From the NCBI GenBank assembly GCA_012861695.1, contig JAAOOA010001681.1:35264-99263 (forward strand): a stretch of DNA of 64,000 nucleotides. The letters are read 5' to 3'. The stretch's first letter is position 1. Each line of letters starts with the position of its first letter. Made by a program: the position numbers and the translations under genes. Below are positions 20,501 to 32,174 of the stretch, one piece after another. Below the pieces are notes generated by a model. It was not told where the DNA came from. It saw nothing but the letters and a program-made list of their open reading frames with translations, and did not search any database. Origin of the DNA: Trematomus loennbergii (taxonomy: Eukaryota > Chordata > Actinopteri > Perciformes > Nototheniidae).

Positions 20501-21709
20501 ACAGACATTTTTAGCAAGTACACTTTGGCCTTTGCCACCCGTGACCAACGAGCCTCTACTGTGGCTCAAGTTCTGGTCACAGAATGGTTTTCAAAGTTTG
20601 GTGTCCCAGCCCGTATACATTCGGACCAGGGTCGAAACTTTGAGAGCATTCTTATCCAACAACTTTGCAGCCTCTATAACATTGAAAAATCTCGCACTAC
20701 TCCCTACCATCCGGCGGGCAATGGTCAATGTGAACGGTTCAACCGAACCCTTCACAACTTGCTGCGTACTCTGCCTGTGTCTCGGAAACGGGATTGGAAC
20801 TCCTGCTTGCCACAACTACTGTATTCTTACAACACTACTCCCCATCAGTCAACTGGTGAATCTCCATTCTTGTTGATGTTTGGACAAGAGCCAAGGCTCC
20901 CAGTTGATTTTCTGTTGGGTAGAGTCCCTGATCCAGTCGGTGGTCCTGTCCATGAGTGGATTCAGGAGCATCAGGCAAAATTGCAAATTGCCTTTGAAGG
21001 AGCTCAAGAGAGGTTAAAAACTGCAGCAGAGCGCAGAAAGAGGTGCCATGACCAGTATGTCAAAGATGTCCCATTGAACGAGGGCCAGTTAGTTTGGTTG
21101 CGAGATTGTGGTGCAAGAGGGCGCCATAAGATCAGAGATATTTGGAGTTCTGTCAGGTATATAGTGGTGAAAGCACCAAAAGGCGGTTCGGTGTACACGA
21201 TTGCACCGGCAAACGACCTGACCAAAACCAAACGGGTCCACCGCACTCTGTTGAAAGCTGTGGTTGGAACCCACTCTCCAGATGATGTCCCTGTCCCTCT
21301 CTCAATTCCTCCTGACTCACCACAGTCAGATGGTGAGCTTTCCTCTGATGGTGACCTATGGGTTTCAAGAAATGAAGCTCCGTACCCTCGTTCTACAAGA
21401 TCAGCTGTGGTGACCCAAGAAACCCCTTGGTTGCTGTTTCCACCATCTGACGAAGCCTCCATTGAGGCCGGCCCTTCGGTAGCTCTCGCGGCCATGCCAG
21501 AATTGCCTTCCTCCCGCTTGGCTATTCCTCCAGCCACTTGCCCTGATTCTAGCGCAGTGACATTGCGACGGACAGCACGGTCAACCGCTGGGCAGCATCC
21601 TAATGTCCATCATCTCCCGAGAGCGTTGGGAGAATTGGTGCCTGTGGCCGAAAACTCTCCTGGTCCCGTGTCTAACTCTGTGTCGGTTATCTTTAGACCT
21701 TGGAACTAG
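17600..21709 (+). CDS. Gypsy pol polyprotein (PR-RT-RNaseH-IN), 1369 codons
   Basis: One open frame from ATG 17600, 68 bp after the gag stop and in a different frame, so translation of pol needs frameshifting or reinitiation. Visible domains: aspartic protease with DTGS at residues 21-24; reverse transcriptase with CVDYRQLN, FSTMDLASGYNQV and the catalytic YLDD at 476-479; RNase H with EVDAS (D637); integrase zinc domain HxxxxH...CxxC (from H883, C918/C921); and integrase core D950, D1009, E1045 with 35 residues between the last two. A basic C-terminal region follows, with no chromodomain recognised. Order PR-RT-RH-IN is Ty3/Gypsy. All catalytic residues are present, so it may encode active enzymes. 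I cannot place the lineage. Confidence 0.95.
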   Translation: MSSCPHLDVSMGGVKVPCLVDTGSMVSTITESFFHQHFEPWGQERLQSCHWLQLRAANGLAIPYIGYLELEVELCGKVMASCGVLVVKDPPGGVSSAVPGILGMNIIRRCYKELFGQHGLALFSLPPVSEAPESFIQALQKCHQASVHAPPDISGGVKVRGRKACRIPGGMMKIVAATCSEQYSSGTVLFEPLDSGLPAGLLASPALVRVERGTAYIPIVNVGSADVLLYPRTLVGTLDEVRLVNLPVGVTEVPSCVARVASQAAFPSVPDQLDALDLSSLPAEEQVKVRSLLTKHTSVFSAHEGDLGCTTLISHDIPLLDDVPVKQRYRRIPPSEYEVVKEHINQLLESQIIRESCSPYASPIVLVKKKDGSLRMCVDYRQLNSKTRKDAFPLPRIEESLDALTGARWFSTMDLASGYNQVPVAEADRPKTAFCTPFGLFEWNRMPFGLCNAPGTFQRLMQRIFGDQQCQSLLLYLDDIVVFSSTVDQHLERLEVVLRRLQHEGLKAKLSKCAFFQREVRYLGHVISDQGVSTDPSKQEVVASWQPPTTISGLRSFLGFASYYRRFVEGFAKLAAPLHTLVAELGGTKSKRRSEREIAGNWTEECHRSFEALKTKLTTAPVLAYADFSLPFILEVDASFGGLGAVLSQEQGGKVRPIAYASRGLRPTERNSANYSSMRLEFLGLKWAMTEKFREYLLGHKCVVFTDNNPLSHLSTAKLGATEQRWAAQLASFDFEIKYRSGRSNGNADALSRQHPPGVQDLEAMLPSTLLPLPLRQALPVAKATQTAVIALPHHTQSDMEALQQADPLLQELLVFWRRRQRPSNDERKQLSRQALALLRQWDRLVERSGVLYRQIFRSDGAEAVLQLLLPAALREQVLTEVHQRHGHQGIERTLELLRQRCYWPGMSSEVVHWCSSCERCQIAKDTRPAARAPMGHLLASRPNEILAIDFTVLEPTYSRLENVLVITDIFSKYTLAFATRDQRASTVAQVLVTEWFSKFGVPARIHSDQGRNFESILIQQLCSLYNIEKSRTTPYHPAGNGQCERFNRTLHNLLRTLPVSRKRDWNSCLPQLLYSYNTTPHQSTGESPFLLMFGQEPRLPVDFLLGRVPDPVGGPVHEWIQEHQAKLQIAFEGAQERLKTAAERRKRCHDQYVKDVPLNEGQLVWLRDCGARGRHKIRDIWSSVRYIVVKAPKGGSVYTIAPANDLTKTKRVHRTLLKAVVGTHSPDDVPVPLSIPPDSPQSDGELSSDGDLWVSRNEAPYPRSTRSAVVTQETPWLLFPPSDEASIEAGPSVALAAMPELPSSRLAIPPATCPDSSAVTLRRTARSTAGQHPNVHHLPRALGELVPVAENSPGPVSNSVSVIFRPWN

Positions 21710-21773
21710 GTTGGCTAACATTGGCTTGGATTCGTTCATCGTCGGGCCGACGATACAAATAGGGGGGGTAGAT

Positions 21774-23187
21774 TGTAGCAGGATGAGAGTCCTAATCCCT
21801 TAGAAAGCATATTCTCCTCTTTTGGCTCTTGTGAGCATGTCACCACCAGGGGGCACCCTATAAAAGGGCAGAGGTTTCTAGCTGGCTGTCTCTTGGTTGT
21901 TGGTACACAGACCCGCCCCACTTGCGTGTTTGCCGTGTTTGCTTCCGCCACCGGTGCAGGTATGTTGCAGTTGCATTGCTCGCTTCAGGAAAGGTTCTGC
22001 AATTTGCCAGCGTATTGATACTTAGCCCTGCTTTGCCTCACCTAGTGGTGGATCCTCCAGATGCAGCCTGTCAACGCAGCCATAGAAAGCATGAAGCTCT
22101 CTCCTCTCTGCGTCATCGATAGGAAGGCCTGATCGGTATGTGCGCTGTACGGCGATCTATTTAGTCAATCCACCTCATTACTTTTATTGATATTAACGCT
22201 GTCTTTGTATTTATTCATAAACCTAGAGCCAATCCAATGATTAAGGGACATCTGCTGTTTTGCTTCACCGGATAAAGTGTATTTATCGGCACAACTGCTG
22301 TTGATCCTGCCTAAATGTTTGGGCTGCTGCTACTGTGTTGCTGCTTCTGATTGCTGCTTCTGGCCAGCTTTGCGTCGCCTACTGCGGAGGCTCGCTCACC
22401 AGTTACTACTTTAACTGCACGCCTTGCTGCTGCCTTGCTTGGGCCGACACTCGAAGTGTGGAAGTCATTGAACTCTGGGGCTAACTCCCCCCTATAACTT
22501 GTCCTTACTTGGGCCAACTTGATTTAAATTAGTTTGTTTATTTTATTCTAGTTAATTGTTTATTTTGTTTAACTGAACCCTTTATCTTGTGATTTGTTTT
22601 ATTCTTAAATGTTTACACAAGTTATCTGTTTATGAGAACATATTTGCTATTGTGTTTGTTTATTACTTTGATTTACTTATTTAGCCCCCATTAACTGCAT
22701 TTCCCTCTTTGTTCCCCTACTTAGTTACTGAGAGCTGAAGGTGGTGGTGCTGGTGTCCAAGGTGGTGGTTTTCCTCTCTCCTTTTGTGTGTGATGTGCTC
22801 CCCCGGGATTTGATTTCCTGCACGTATGACTGGGGTGATTTAAGTTTGGTTTGTTTGGGGATCCTTCCACTCACTCGTCGACCCTATCACCCCACTGGTA
22901 AGCCTCAGCCTCTAATTCATTTTGTTTCCCTTTGTGCTACAGCCCCCTGTGACTGTTTTAAACTGCATTTTAAACTATTGACTTGTGCTAAATAAAATTG
23001 TATATTTTTGATAAATTGAAACCACGTCTCCGGCTCCATTAGTATTCGAACCTATGTGTCCTCTGAAAAAGTGTTAATATTTCCTTGGGTGAAACTCCCA
23101 AGGTGGCGTTGTCGGAATTGTGAATGGTGTAATCAAACCAACTTGAACAAATACATTCACCTACCCTCCCCTGCGGCTACTGCCACA
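21774..23187 (+). repeat. Right LTR of the Gypsy element
   Basis: 1414 bp. TATAAAAG at 21859-21866, AATAAA at 22991-22996. Differs from the left LTR at a T-run, an inserted G, a C-run and a CT pair. Confidence 0.93.
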
Positions 23188-23860
23188 CACACATGCATTT
23201 ACCTCCGTGAACAAATCACTCCCTGTTGTTGTACCTTTCATTGACTGCATGTCTGCCAGCTCCTCCGTGATTTTGAAGTCTGTAGTTATCCCACGTAGGG
23301 AGATGAGTAGCTGGGCAGTGTCACGTACATCGCAGCTCTCATCCAAAGCCAAGGAAAAAAAGTCAAAGTTGACCGCTCTGTTCTGCAGCTGAAGCTCCAG
23401 ATTTCCCGCGATGTCCTCAATTCTCCTCGTAACAGTGTGTCGGGAGAGCGGCACTTTCTCAAATGCCTCCTTTTTCTCCGGGCATATTAGTGTCCAACAA
23501 ACACTCCTTAATGAACTCTTCGTCCGAAAACGGTTAACTTTTAAGACATAACTCGTCTTGACAGCTGCATCTCTGGATGTGGAATGTTTTGTGGAAATAT
23601 GTTGTTGGCTTTGCAGCTTAGCTAGCAAAGCATCCGACCCCTTTGCCCGCTCTTCCTCAGACAGGTTATTGTATTTATCTGCGTGTTTGGTAGCATAGTG
23701 GCGACTCAAATTGTACTCCTTGAACACAGCGACCTGCGCACCACAAACTAAACACACAGCTTTACCTTTCACTTCTGTAAATAAATACTTAGCGGTCCAT
23801 GTCTTGTTGAAAACGCGGCATTCAGTATCGATCTTTCTTTTTTTTGCCCTTAGCGGACAT
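23188..23860 (-). pseudogene. GTF2IRD2-like hAT transposase, N-terminal part
   Basis: ATG at 23860 (MSAKGKKKK), then a one-base shift in an A-run. The next frame gives a BED zinc finger (CLVCG...HYATKH), QSQQHISTKHS and an SRHTVTRRIEDIAGNLE block, then the start of the RNase-H-like catalytic fold (FFSLALDESCDVRDTAQLL, which has the first acidic residues). It is cut by the Gypsy element at 23187. The protein would have bound and cut hAT ends. Now it is broken by the insertion, the shift and the internal deletion. Confidence 0.85.
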
Positions 23861-24142
23861 TTCGAGGACTAGCCGGCCAGCATCACTCGTAGCTGTTACG
23901 GCATGCGCGTTTACGTAAATAAATAAAAAAAACAGCAGCTTCCTTTTCAAAATAAAAGCAACACAGTTAGAAAAGTATTTACGCCATGCAAGCAATACAG
24001 CTGTGTTTCTTTTATTTTGAAAAGGTTGCTGTTTTTTTTCATTATGTTATAATTTATGATCAACCTCACACGGGCCGGCCAAGGCCGGCCAACGGGCCGG
24101 ATGTGGCCCGCGGGCCGTAAAATGCCCACCCCTGGTCAATAG

Positions 24143-24212
24143 GCTATGCCGAGAGGTAGTGTTGATGTCTTATAGCCAGTGTTGTGGGTTCCAGCCCTGC
24201 ATTCATTACACA
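24143..24212 (+). repeat. tRNA-like SINE head (Ser/Leu style), copy A
   Basis: GGCTAT(G)GCCGAGAGGTAGTG (A-box-like) is followed by TGGGTTCCAGCCC (B-box-like). The duplicate at 34975-35041 is a cleaner match. The head-to-tail arms do not fold as a full tRNA. Confidence 0.4.
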
Positions 24213-25033
24213 CACTTTTGGTAGTAGGAAATTAAACAATAACATTTTCGAGGCTAATAAACATTTACATCTGGCTCTTAAGGGCTCTGAAGTGAAGTGT
24301 GCTTCTTCCGCCAAATCTACCCAGACATATTACCACAAATACAAAAGAGGCAGCACTTGACAATGATACCACTCAGCTCAATGTCATGTTGCAATAAAAA
24401 GTACAATAGATACAAAAAATTAAGGCATAAACAATCTGGGTCTGCAATATATTTATTATATCCGCACAGGGTTCAGGTATTGTGTGTGATGAGGCACTGC
24501 TCAGTAAATATAGACATTGTTTAACATATTCTTTTATGTTATTACCTCAAAATGACTTTCACAGCATCACATCCTCGGTCCTCCAAGTGCATTTAGAGAA
24601 ATGAGATGTCCTTCAACATGGCTGAAATCAATTTCCGGGTCACTACCGGTGGACCGAGGAGTCGAGGAGTCGAGGAGTCGAGGAGGGGAAATGAGAGAAA
24701 TGAGAAAGGCCCTATAGGAGTAACGTGCTGCAGCTTCAAAAACGATGAAACATATTAACAGCAATGTGCCCAAACACATGCAGATGGAGAGAAATCTACA
24801 CCAACCTGACGAGACATGAGCAGGCTTTACTAAAAGAGCTACATTAGCTACAAATAACGTAACATCTGAATTCATCTGATTTTTCTTAATCTTACAAATA
24901 AATAAAATATATATAAAACATGAAAATATCTTGTTTCAGAAAAATAATTTAATATATGTTGTGTTCGGGTCTCCCGTGACCCGTTTCAAGTTTAATTTTG
25001 TAATTACTACGCTCTAGTTTTTTGTATCTGAAC
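24213..25033. other. End of unit A: AT-rich spacer and GAGG repeat, no gene
   Basis: Matches 35042-35760 and 43805-44505. Contains the CTCGG/GAGG repeat at 24566-24712 (TCCTCGGTCCTCC, then GAGGAGTCGAGGAGTCGAGG). Includes the junction segment (about 24877-24955: TTTTTCTTAATC to TTGTTTCAGAAAAA) that recurs at every unit boundary. Confidence 0.6.
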
Positions 25034-25041
25034 AAGGCTTC

Positions 25042-26132
25042 CAGTGGCGACTGGTCATTAGGGGCAGGTGGGGCACAGCCCCACCTAGTGTCAGCAGAAG
25101 TATTACAAATAATGATTACAAAAAATGCAAAAAATAATAATATATAATATAAAAATATTTTAAGATCATGTTTAATCATCTGATTCGTCTGTACATTGCT
25201 GTTTTAGTCTGTGTTCTTCTAATTAGTGTGTCTACAGTCACAGTGTGTGCCTATTGAGCTATTTAGAGCCATGTGGGACAAAACCTGATCATGCCCCTCC
25301 CTCTCGCTGTGAAGTGAACGGTGACTGTAAAAACTACACCGCGCATGCTCAGAGTATTTTCCTATTTAATGTGTGTGGCAAAAAAATAATGACCATAGGG
25401 GCACTGAGCTGCCATCCCCACCATACATCATCTCACATCATTCAGAGCTGATTGGCTGTAAGTACGTGTGCCGCGAAAAGTGTGGTGTGTGAAGAGGAGA
25501 CGAGAGAGCTGCAGTGACGCGTCCTAAAACCAGGAAGTAAGCTGCGCTTGGCTTCCCTCGACAAAAAAGCAATAAGGTTTCTCCATAGGATTTTAGAAAA
25601 TAGCTCGAAATAAGATCTGTGAGAAACGTACCTGTTAGATAAATGCACGTTTTGTTCAGCCGGATAACATCCACATGTTTACCCTACTTTTATAATTTTT
25701 TTATCATAAATCTATCGATTACATTTATGACAGACTTTTTAAACTACAAGAAGATAAGGAGGACTTTTACAAAAAAGTTATAGACATTTTTGTCCAGAAG
25801 GATAGGCAAATGGACTTCATCTTCAAGTCAAGGTAGACCGCAATTTTATTGAAAATGGGATCTTACTAAGAGAGAACAATTCAATTTAAATGATAAAATA
25901 AAAATTTTTGGTATCCTTTTGTTGAACTGTCTGTTTAAATTAATCGAAGCATCAGACAAAAAAAGCTTTTGAAAATAATATTATATTTTGGTTTAGGTCA
26001 AAATATAATATTTGTAAACCTGAAGAGTCAGTGCCAGTGCCTCACCAGCCATGAACCTCACTGCAGAAGCTTATATATAGACATCTAAGTTTTTTGTGCC
26101 CCACCACTTTTGTACATATAAAAACGCCACAG
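25042..26132. mobile_element. hAT-type element relic (1.09 kb)
   Basis: Starts CAGTGGCGACTGG, ends ACGCCACAG, flanked by the 8-bp duplication AAGGCTTC (25034-25041 and 26133-26140). The duplicate locus near 44505 has no element. The interior is AT-rich with no intact transposase. Confidence 0.78.
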
Positions 26133-26140
26133 AAGGCTTC

Positions 26141-26894
26141 ATGATATCCTCCACAACAGATATATAAACACTACAAAACTGATTTTGACAATTTTAGCCA
26201 AGTCTGAAGGTCTCTATAAAAAAAGTGTATAATTTGGTGTTCGGGTCTGGGACCCAGCAGAATTGTTGTGGGTCACTCGGGGTCAAATTTGGCCCCGAGT
26301 GGGATAGGGTTAGGCTTAGGGTAAGATATTGATATTGAGTAAGAAAATGTGTTTATGAACCACACAGCTTCCGGTCTTCCAAGACCCGACCGGACAAAAG
26401 ACGTGGTGCAGGCACGAAATATACTACCAATAGAAATACATTGCTTTTAAAAACGTTCTGTGTGACACGAAAAAAATGCGAAAATCGTGTTGGTGAACAC
26501 GAATCAATAGATTAAATTAATTTCGTGACTATAAGTGCACCAGATTGATGCATTTAACTTCAATATTTAAAAAAAATCTTCCCGGGGGAGCATCCCCCGG
26601 ACCCCCCTAGAGGAGGTGAGGTCTGCCCCCCACAAAAATACCACTTTACCCCTGCCTATATGCCGTGAGCTGATTATCGAGCCTTCATTGTAACAGTCGC
26701 GGGTGTACTGTGTGTATGCGTGTGGGGAGTGTTGCATCAGATCAGTGCATGCGCTGCATCGTCCAATCAGTGAGCGATACACAGTAAGGGGGCGGGGCGA
26801 GTATCTGAGGATTTCACCGGAGGATGGTCTGGTGGTTCCTCGGTTATCGCTCCTCGATCCTCGGTCCTCGATCCTCCAGCACAAATAAGGGCAA
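26141..26894. other. Repeat-derived intergenic sequence, no gene seen
   Basis: The first ~150 bp match 44506-44670. A GC-rich palindrome around 26580-26605 (CCGGGGGAGCATCCCCCGG) and a CTCGG-rich run at 26840-26878 are present. No protein family is recognised. Confidence 0.4.
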
Positions 26895-26896
26895 TA

Positions 26897-27561
26897 GAGA
26901 GGCGAAGCCCCTCCCTTTCCGGGGGACCTCCATGGGACCTTATTTCGGAAAAGTATGTATTGAAGTCAATGGCGAGAGAAAGATTATCTTTCGATCCTGT
27001 TTGAATTGTGCCACGAATTACACATATGATGTTTGTCAATTTAAAAGATCATTTTGCAAGTCTAAAAATAAGAATGTGTCGTAAAACTGTGAAGTAACAC
27101 TTTTTTTGGTGTGAAACCGCTCAATGAACTACATCTCCCGTCTCGCACCACACACCAAGACGGCCGTCACGTTTGGCACATTTCACTTCTTTCTTTCAGA
27201 ATGAGGCGGAAAGTATTAAAAGAGTGAAATCACTCCAAGTCTGGGCATGTTGAGAGCTGTACATACACACAAGGGGAGTTAGTCGGTTCCTAAGAGCCAG
27301 CATGCGGGACCGGGACTCTGGATTTGTAGTCTTTCTAGTTACGTATTTTTCATAGTCTTATATTTCAACAGTTTTTACGACAAACTGTGACTTTTTTGAC
27401 ATGGAAATTATTTTTTAAATTGACAAACATCATATGTGTAATTCATGGCACAATCAAACGGGATCGAAAGATAATCTTTCTCTCCCCATTGACTTCCATA
27501 CATAATTTTTCCGAAATAAGGTCCCATGGGGCGGAAGTAGATGGGCGGGACTTCGCCTCTC
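26897..27561. mobile_element. Long-TIR element (665 bp), TA-flanked
   Basis: Arms of about 150 bp (26897-27043 and 27415-27561) are inverted copies starting GAGAGGCGAAG and sharing GGGACCTTATTTCGGAAAA and ACACATATGATGTTTGTCAA. TA sits on each side. The unique centre contains no transposase. A foldback, TA-targeting (mariner-like) MITE is likely. Confidence 0.7.
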
Positions 27562-27945
27562 TATAGGACGCTACTCAAGATGGCGCAGACAAATCAACTT
27601 CCGGTGATACCGAGACCGAGGAGCGAGGAATGAAAAATAAGAGAAGTGAGAAGCAGCCCAGTCACTCGTCCATATCTTGCCAGTATAAAAATGTTTGACA
27701 TCAAGTAACAACTAAGGAATCATATAATTCATAAATTGTCAAAATATTGATTTTATGTTGGAGGAAATGATGATTAATCATCTGTCCACTAATGTGGACG
27801 TCATGCATCACTGGCTATATTTCAACTACAATTCATACTTTTACTGCTACTGTTTGTTCTTGAAAATACTTCATCTGCAATATCTTTTTGGGCCGTAAAT
27901 CAATATACTTATGTTATTATAATGTAATTATGTAATGAATGTAAC
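27562..27945. other. Intergenic, no gene seen
   Basis: Contains a short CTCGG-like run (27610-27650: ACCGAGACCGAGGAGCGAGG), then AT-rich sequence. Confidence 0.4.
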
Positions 27946-28038
27946 GATGCTGCATGCACACGAAGAACCAAGTACATCTGCATGCAGTGTCTCGTGGCCT
28001 TGTGCCCTGGGTGCTTTGCCAATTACCATAGTAGATAG
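27946..28038 (+). pseudogene. piggyBac transposase C-terminal cysteine-rich domain relic
   Basis: A short open stretch reads CTRRTKYICMQCLVALCPGC then FANYHSR and a stop. This is the cysteine-rich, zinc-binding C-terminus of PGBD-type transposases (CxxC...LC..CF..YH). Downstream at 28411-28424 CATGAAAGGG is followed by TTAA, matching a piggyBac right end and its TTAA target site. The upstream catalytic part is missing. Confidence 0.75.
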
Positions 28039-28406
28039 CATCCTCAATGAAGGGTCTTGTTGTGTCACAGTTATCAGTTCTTAAAAGTTCATAGCTATAA
28101 CAGAGACTGTAACGGAGAGTCTACATGCCAGCGGTGTGTGTAGGTCACTCTTTCCATGTGTTTCTATACAGGAAAGTGAATAGAGTATTCCTAAATGGTG
28201 TTTTGGATATGTATGCAGATTTTCTTTATATTTACATATATCATTTTAAGTTTGCACATCTTTATTTATCATTTTATCAATATTTGTGTTAAATACAAAT
28301 GTCTTCAGTTCAAACATAAACGCATACTGTCCACATATTGTTGTTCATGCCCCCAGAGCAATAAAAACACTTGGTAAAATAAATCCTGACTGAGGTTGTC
28401 ATTATT

Positions 28407-28424
28407 CGTGCATGAAAGGGTTAA
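28407..28424. repeat. piggyBac right terminal end with TTAA
   Basis: In reverse complement it reads TTAACCCTTTCATGCACG, as in fish piggyBac ends. It lies 370 bp past the cysteine-rich relic. Confidence 0.6.
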
Positions 28425-28430
28425 GTTCCT

Positions 28431-29579
<1,149 letters not shown>

Positions 29580-31236
29580 CTATTTCAGTTTACAAAACTC
29601 AGCTGTGGCTCCATAATAAAGCCAAACTCCAGCATGTAGCGGCTGAGTGAATGTGGTCTGCACTCTGTGGAGGAGAGTCATGGTTTTAGAGATGATGCTG
29701 TAGAAGGACAAACACCTGCTCTGTGATCCAGTACACTCCTACTCTGGAGGACAGAGGACCTGAGACAGGAGTGTTGATACTGTTGTAACAAAATGAATAA
29801 CTGTTTTGGTTACAATCTAAGGACCAAGATTTGTCATTGAATCCAAATCGACATTCACCCCCTGCTCTGCTGATATTCTTGTATGCAACTGCTACATAAA
29901 CTATTCCCACTCTCCGCTCCACCTCCCAGTAACAACGTCCAGTCAGACTCTCTCTACTCAGGACCTGAGGATAACCTCCAGTGAATCTGTCTGGGTGACT
30001 GAATAAGACTGTTGTTGTCCCATGCGTGTTGCTTTTCTGCTCCCCTCAGATAATACCAGCCATGTGTGTGCTGTGTTTGGATCCAGAGTGACTTCCTGTG
30101 ATATTGTAAGAACCCAGCTCTGGTGGTGGGCTCTGCTGCTGACAGTAAAACATCCACTTCAGTCGGTGAGACGTTTGTCCATTCCTCTCTCAGGACGTCC
30201 TGTAGTTTGTCTCTGACTGCTGACAGGGCCGCCGTCACGTCCTCAAAGTAGCTCAGAGGACGGATTGTTGATGCTGGAGGAGTGTGTAGGTTCACTGAGG
30301 GCTGACAGTGAGGGGTAGCTGTGCAGAAACTGGTTGTGATCCTCTGTGTGAGACAGCAGCTTCAGCTCAGCGTCTCTCCTCTTCAGCTCAGAGATCTCCT
30401 GCTCCAGCTTCTCCTGAAGCTCTTTGACTCGACTCACTTCTCTCTTCTGCTGGGATCTGACCTGCTGCTTCACATCAGAGCTTCTTTTCTCCATGAGACG
30501 GATCAGCTCAGTGAACATCTTCTCACTGTCCTCCACTGCTTTATCAGCAGAGCCATTGACGGCCTCCACCTCCTGCTGAAGCAGCTTCACCTCCTTCTCT
30601 CTGTCCTGGATTCTCTGCTGGATGTTTAGTCGACTCCCCTCCAGCTCTCTCTGCCTCTCAGTCCTCTCTGCTGCAGCTGACACTGTGTCGTGGCCTTTGT
30701 GTTCGTCCACAGAGCAGATATAACAGATACACTGCTGATCAGTGCGGCAGAACAGCTTCATCACCTCGTCGTGACGAGAGCAGATGTTCTCCTGGAGCTT
30801 CTTGGAGGGCTCCACCAGCTTGTGTTTCTTTAAAGGCAGTGATCATAATGACTGGAGGTGTTTCTCACAGTAAGATATAAGACACACGAGACAGGACTTA
30901 CAGGCTCTCAGTTTCCTCCCAGTGCAGACATCACAGGCCACATCTTCAGCTCCAGCATAGCAGAGATCAGCAGGAGCAGCTTGGAGTCCAGTCTTCTTCA
31001 GCTCCTCCACTAAAGCTGCTAACATGGTGTTTTTCAGCAGGACAGGCCTCGGTGTGAAGCTCTGCCTACACTGAGGGCAGCTGTGGATCTTCTTCTCATC
31101 CTCTCCGTCCCAGAAGCCTTTAATACACTTCATGCAGTAGCTGTGTCCACAGGAAGTGTCACCGGATCCTTCAGTAGATCCAGACAGATGGAACAAGAAA
31201 GGTTTCCCGGTCCAGCTGAACTCCTTTCTGCGCCAT
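29580..31236 (-). pseudogene. TRIM copy B, multiply frameshifted
   Basis: Same architecture and start as copy A (ATG 31236, TAG at 29580-29582). It shares with A the lost base in the RING after KDPV (about 31162), so A and B are close relatives. It has its own indels near 30840 (before the [12 protein letters not shown] junction), 30265, 30100, 30000, 29960 and two around 29711-29731 in SPRY. The B-box/coiled-coil stretch 30243-30815 is open and matches A almost exactly. Not translatable as a whole. Confidence 0.85.
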
Positions 31237-31266
31237 TTCACCTCTCAGTAGCAGCGAGTGTCTGAG

Positions 31267-31276
31267 TTTCACTTCC
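31267..31276 (-). promoter_or_regulatory. ETS-IRF composite element, copy B
   Basis: GGAAGTGAAA on the gene strand, 30 bp before the TRIM B ATG. Identical in context to copy A. Confidence 0.6.
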
Positions 31277-32174
31277 TGAGAGCTGAAACTATGTGAGCTG
31301 TGATCTGAACAGCATGTGTGTGTGCTGTGAATGTGGCCTATCAGCTCTTGTACTTTACCCACATGTTGGTTACACCCCTCCTCCTCAGTGTGGATCTGAA
31401 GGGGAGGAGCCAGGAAGTACAGAGTGGAGCTGGCTGTGTCTGAGAGCAGGAAGGGAGGGCTTATCAAACTCTGACTCACTCCAGGAGGAGGAGCAGACAC
31501 TCTGACCTGTTTCCTCATTTACAAACGGAGCCTCGCTCACAACCTGCTCTACATTTGAAAACAGTCTTCAGCTGTAAAATATGTGTTTTAACTTCAGGCT
31601 TTTGTAGCACACAGCTCCACACTCATGGTGGCAGTGGTGTAAGAAGTACTCAGATATTCTACTAAAGTAAAAGTAGAAATACTACGGGGTAAAAATACTG
31701 TGTACAAGTAAAAGTACAAAAGCATTGGTATCAAAATATACTTAAAGTACCAAAAGTAAAAGTACTCCTTATGCATTATGGCCCTTTTCAGAATCGTATA
31801 TATATATTGAGTTACTGGGTTACTATAATGATTATTGATGTGTTTTATCACAGTTAGTAAATGTAGAGATCATTTGAATAACTTGATGTCCTGCTGCTGG
31901 ATATCTTATCCTATAAATATCTGTCAAAGTGTATTTAATCATTGATTTATTTTTGAATGATCTACTAATCTATTGTTACATCCCAAATAAAGTGTAGGGG
32001 AAATGGAGACAGTAGCACACAACAACCAATAACCGTCAGGGTGAAGTTTATTTATTTACATCAAAGAAAATGCCAACAAATGTTCTTTAAGTGAGGAGAC
32101 AAAGAAGATTGTGCCAAATTAAATAAATGAACTTACAGAACTCAAACAAAGAGCCCTCACTATCTGTTCTGTGA
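31277..32174. other. TRIM B upstream flank, AGTAAAAGTA repeat, no gene
   Basis: Duplicates 10018-10919. The repeat core is 31640-31770. Small indels only. Confidence 0.6.

Larger units (their letters stand above)
14805..23187 (+). mobile_element. Ty3/Gypsy LTR retrotransposon, young insertion
   Basis: 8.4-kb element: LTR 14805-16219, gag 16470-17531, pol 17600-21709, LTR 21774-23187. Primer-binding-site-like TGGCGTTGTCGGCAGG follows the left LTR at 16223. A polypurine tract (G-run at 21762-21768) precedes the right LTR. Flanking CACA occurs on both sides (14801-14804 and 23188-23191), though CA-rich sequence makes the exact duplication ambiguous. By eye the two LTRs differ by four small indels and no clear substitution. 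No env frame is present. It lies antisense to the hAT transposase it disrupts. Confidence 0.95.
13765..24134. mobile_element. hAT-Charlie-like element carrying a nested Gypsy retrotransposon
   Basis: TIRs CAGGGGTGGGCA / TGCCCACCCCTG with the 8-bp target duplication GTCAATAG (13757-13764 and 24135-24142). Duplicate unit B near 34968 reads straight through GTCAAGAGGCTATG, an empty site. Without the Gypsy insertion the element is about 2.0 kb and contains a minus-strand GTF2IRD2-like transposase with an internal deletion. Confidence 0.92.

Noticed and set aside
18654..21537. Minus-strand frames within Gypsy pol
   Set aside because: Overlap a 1369-codon frame with all catalytic motifs. Antisense shadows.
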